From the NCBI GenBank assembly GCA_950295325.1, contig OX485806.1, positions 8,182,001-8,246,000 of the forward strand: a stretch of DNA of 64,000 nucleotides, written 5' to 3'. Each line of letters starts with the position of its first letter. The first letter of the stretch is position 1. This DNA comes from Polytrichum commune (lineage: Eukaryota > Streptophyta > Polytrichopsida > Polytrichales > Polytrichaceae). Shown piece by piece: positions 61,906 through 64,000 of the stretch. Under the pieces are notes generated by a model, which did not search any database, was not told where the DNA came from, and was given only the letters and a program-made list of their open reading frames with translations. The position numbers were made by a program, and so were the translations under genes.

Positions 61906-63784
61906 TAAATCATGACATTATTTCAAAATCTAGACTTTTTGGTTGCTTCAATTCTATGGGCGGATCCATCAATACAATTTTGATACACCTAAGTTTTGTG
62001 GAAGATATGTGAATCCTTAGTGATTACTTGAATGCTATGCTATTAAAATGTGATGGAATAATCATATATCTTTTTTTGATGTTGAATATATATAAATACA
62101 TTTTTTATATAGTGAAAATAAATAAATATTTACTATAATATTATTATAATCAAGTATGCATATTCAATCAAAGGATTTTAACATTTAATTGTATCGTAGG
62201 ATCCTATGATAGAATTCAACATGGTATAATTCTAGACTTAGCCCAATTTTACTTAAATATCAGATGCTAGTTGTTGATTAAAAAACCATTTAATACCCAA
62301 CTTTTTCATAATACCCATTATGAAAAAATTGCATTGTTAAGGTGGGGGAAAACTAGTCAAAAAAATTATCTTTTCTAATTTTGGATGATGGGTTGGATGA
62401 AGACTATGCAAAGAAATCCATCAATCATCTATTTTAAGACTGCGTGGTTCAAAAACTTGAAAAGATTGTTAGAACTTTTCTAATTTTGGATGAAGAGGAA
62501 TATGAACTTGATGATTTTTGGACAACAACAATTGTGTAGTGGACTCCTAATGTGTATGTGTCTGCATAATTGAACCTTTTTTGAGAAGTTGAATCTTTTT
62601 CTTTTCTTTTATTTTTTTAATTTCTTTTAATTTAATTTATTTTTAAAATTTTAAAATTTTCTTTTGCCTTCAAGCAAAACACTTTGTAGATTTCAATTTT
62701 AATAGAAAACTACATTTTTTAAATGATGAAAGGGAACTTGCTGAACACTACTAATTTATGTCATATGTGGACCATAATGGAGTGATGATATTGAAATATA
62801 TGCAAAAATTAAACATTGATGACAAGAAGCTTATAGTGTATTAGTTCCAATTTAAAAGAGAATAGAAGGACTTTACCTTGATCTGATCCATTTACAACAC
62901 TTCATGGAATATTCTTGCAAAGAAACTGAAAGTTGTCAACATATATGCAACCTTTTGGTCTTGGAAACACTAAGATCTTGACTGATTATGCCCAAGGGAC
63001 ATTGCCAACCATGTATGCAAAATCGTCAAAACTTTGATTCATAGACCCCCCCTATAATGAGCCTATAATGTGGCACCACATCAACCCTTGGGTGAAAGAA
63101 TCCGCTCTTTTCATAACCTAACTGATGATGATGAGGGACATACATTATGCACATTTGTGCTTACTGGAAATTCATCTCAAGAAAAATATATAGAAAAGAA
63201 ATATCAATATAAGGGATGTCAACCAAATGCAGATAGGAATGCAACTCACCTTGTATGCCCTTTCAAATCTCAAAGAGATGGAATTGTAAAGGTCAACAAA
63301 TTCTTCCCTATTGATTTGGAGACAAACCAACACATCAAATTCCCAACATGGACGAAACTCCAAGCATATGACAAAGAATCTCATTGTTTGCTAAGACGAT
63401 ATTTACAGTAATCGGAAATTGGTGTATGAAAACGAACATTGAAGTCACCATTGTCGTTCGATGCATAAAATATTGCTTCTATATCATCATCAACAATTGA
63501 CGGAAGTGTCCTACAAAAGTACCAATTCCAAAGTGCTCGATCTTAGATTCTAAACAACTCAACGTCTAAGGACATGTCGAAAGCATAATTAATAAGGCTT
63601 GCATTTGGGATCAGTAAACAATGACCTTCACAATGAGTAATGCATGTACGTTTACGTATTCAATTCCTTAAAGAGCTCCCACATTGGTGGGTTGAATTGT
63701 TGAGAGATGTGCAACACATGTGAGAGGGAGAAGACTAGGATTCAAGATTAGGGTTTAGGGTCTACAACATATCCTCACATTGGA

Positions 63785-63995
63785 AATTTACAATATCATA
63801 ACACATGATCCATCATCACATGTCAACCTCCCACTTGGTCTTCCTGGGCAATGTGGCCAATCCATGCACCAACAATTCAACAAGTGGCATAAATAGTATA
63901 AGAATAAGAATAAGACACTCCACATATTGACACGTGGCACAATGCGAGGGTGCGGGTTGACTTTTTGGGTGGATTGCATTAATGACAAAACCTGT
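63785..63995 (+). repeat. Dispersed repeat, direct partner at 47.28 kb
   Basis: It repeats the 47280-47480 element with a shorter AATAAG run (three units). Confidence 0.75.
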
Positions 63996-64000
63996 GATTT

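Larger units (their letters stand above)
58454..64000. other. Gene-poor right flank
   Basis: After the DJ-1 3' flank I find only repeats (listed separately) and very AT-rich sequence near 62000-62700. A 113-codon frame at 63070-63411 opens without a clear ATG context, shows no motif that I recognise and has no splice partners; it may be a transposon coding fragment. Confidence 0.4.

Noticed and set aside
63070-63411. 113-codon plus-strand frame near the right edge
   Set aside because: No recognised motif and no ATG at the proposed start; it may be a transposon fragment but cannot be supported.

Overview
The window is nuclear DNA from a land plant. The 18S rRNA fragment, the plastid-targeted phosphoglycerate kinases, the NIN-like (RWP-RK plus PB1) regulator, the double-domain DJ-1 protein and a cytochrome b6f assembly factor all point to the green lineage. 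A bryophyte, most likely a moss, is my best guess from the intron-rich genes set in a sea of small non-autonomous repeats and an animal-like DDE transposase family, but the sequence does not fix the species. Gene models were built by hand from splice sites and reading-frame phase.

Layout. 2.2-7.7 kb: dispersed repeats around a frame-disrupted coiled-coil/RING-like gene (+). 7.7-9.0 kb: a two-exon gene (-) for a protein with two C2H2-type fingers and a probable 2-oxoglutarate/Fe(II) dioxygenase fold that recalls TET/JBP. 9.2-9.9 kb: a direct repeat. 10.2-11.6 kb: the 3' part of a CCB2/CCB4-like gene (-) with a MITE in an intron. 12.25-13.25 kb: an 18S rRNA fragment and an orphan ribosomal protein eL21 exon. 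13.6-17.8 kb: a two-exon 895-residue DDE-transposase-like gene (-). 18.5-20.8 kb: a foldback element and a dead LINE reverse transcriptase. 20.8-26.9 kb: gene-poor repeat DNA.

26.9-46.4 kb: two plastid PGK genes in tandem (+), with identical six-exon structure, flanking a four-exon NIN-like transcription factor (+). Their 3' halves are much more alike than their 5' halves, which suggests gene conversion. Between the NLP and the second PGK lie two opposed MITE copies around a possible small gene (-). 46.4-53.5 kb: repeats and the long leader region of an eight-exon DJ-1 gene (+, 53.5-58.5 kb) with two intact Glu/Cys/His sites. 58.5-64 kb: gene-poor repeat DNA.

The strongest cross-cutting pattern is intron growth. 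Tandem duplications sit inside introns of the RING-like gene, the transposase-like gene, the second PGK and DJ-1, and two of them carry a broken copy of the neighbouring exon edge. A TTAA-ended MITE family (at least six copies or relics) has also entered introns, and one copy ends about 20 bp from a DJ-1 splice acceptor. The second-look candidates are the TET/JBP-like dioxygenase, the transposase-like gene with captured ribosomal fragments beside it, and an inverted ~380 bp non-coding duplicate that brackets the NLP gene.
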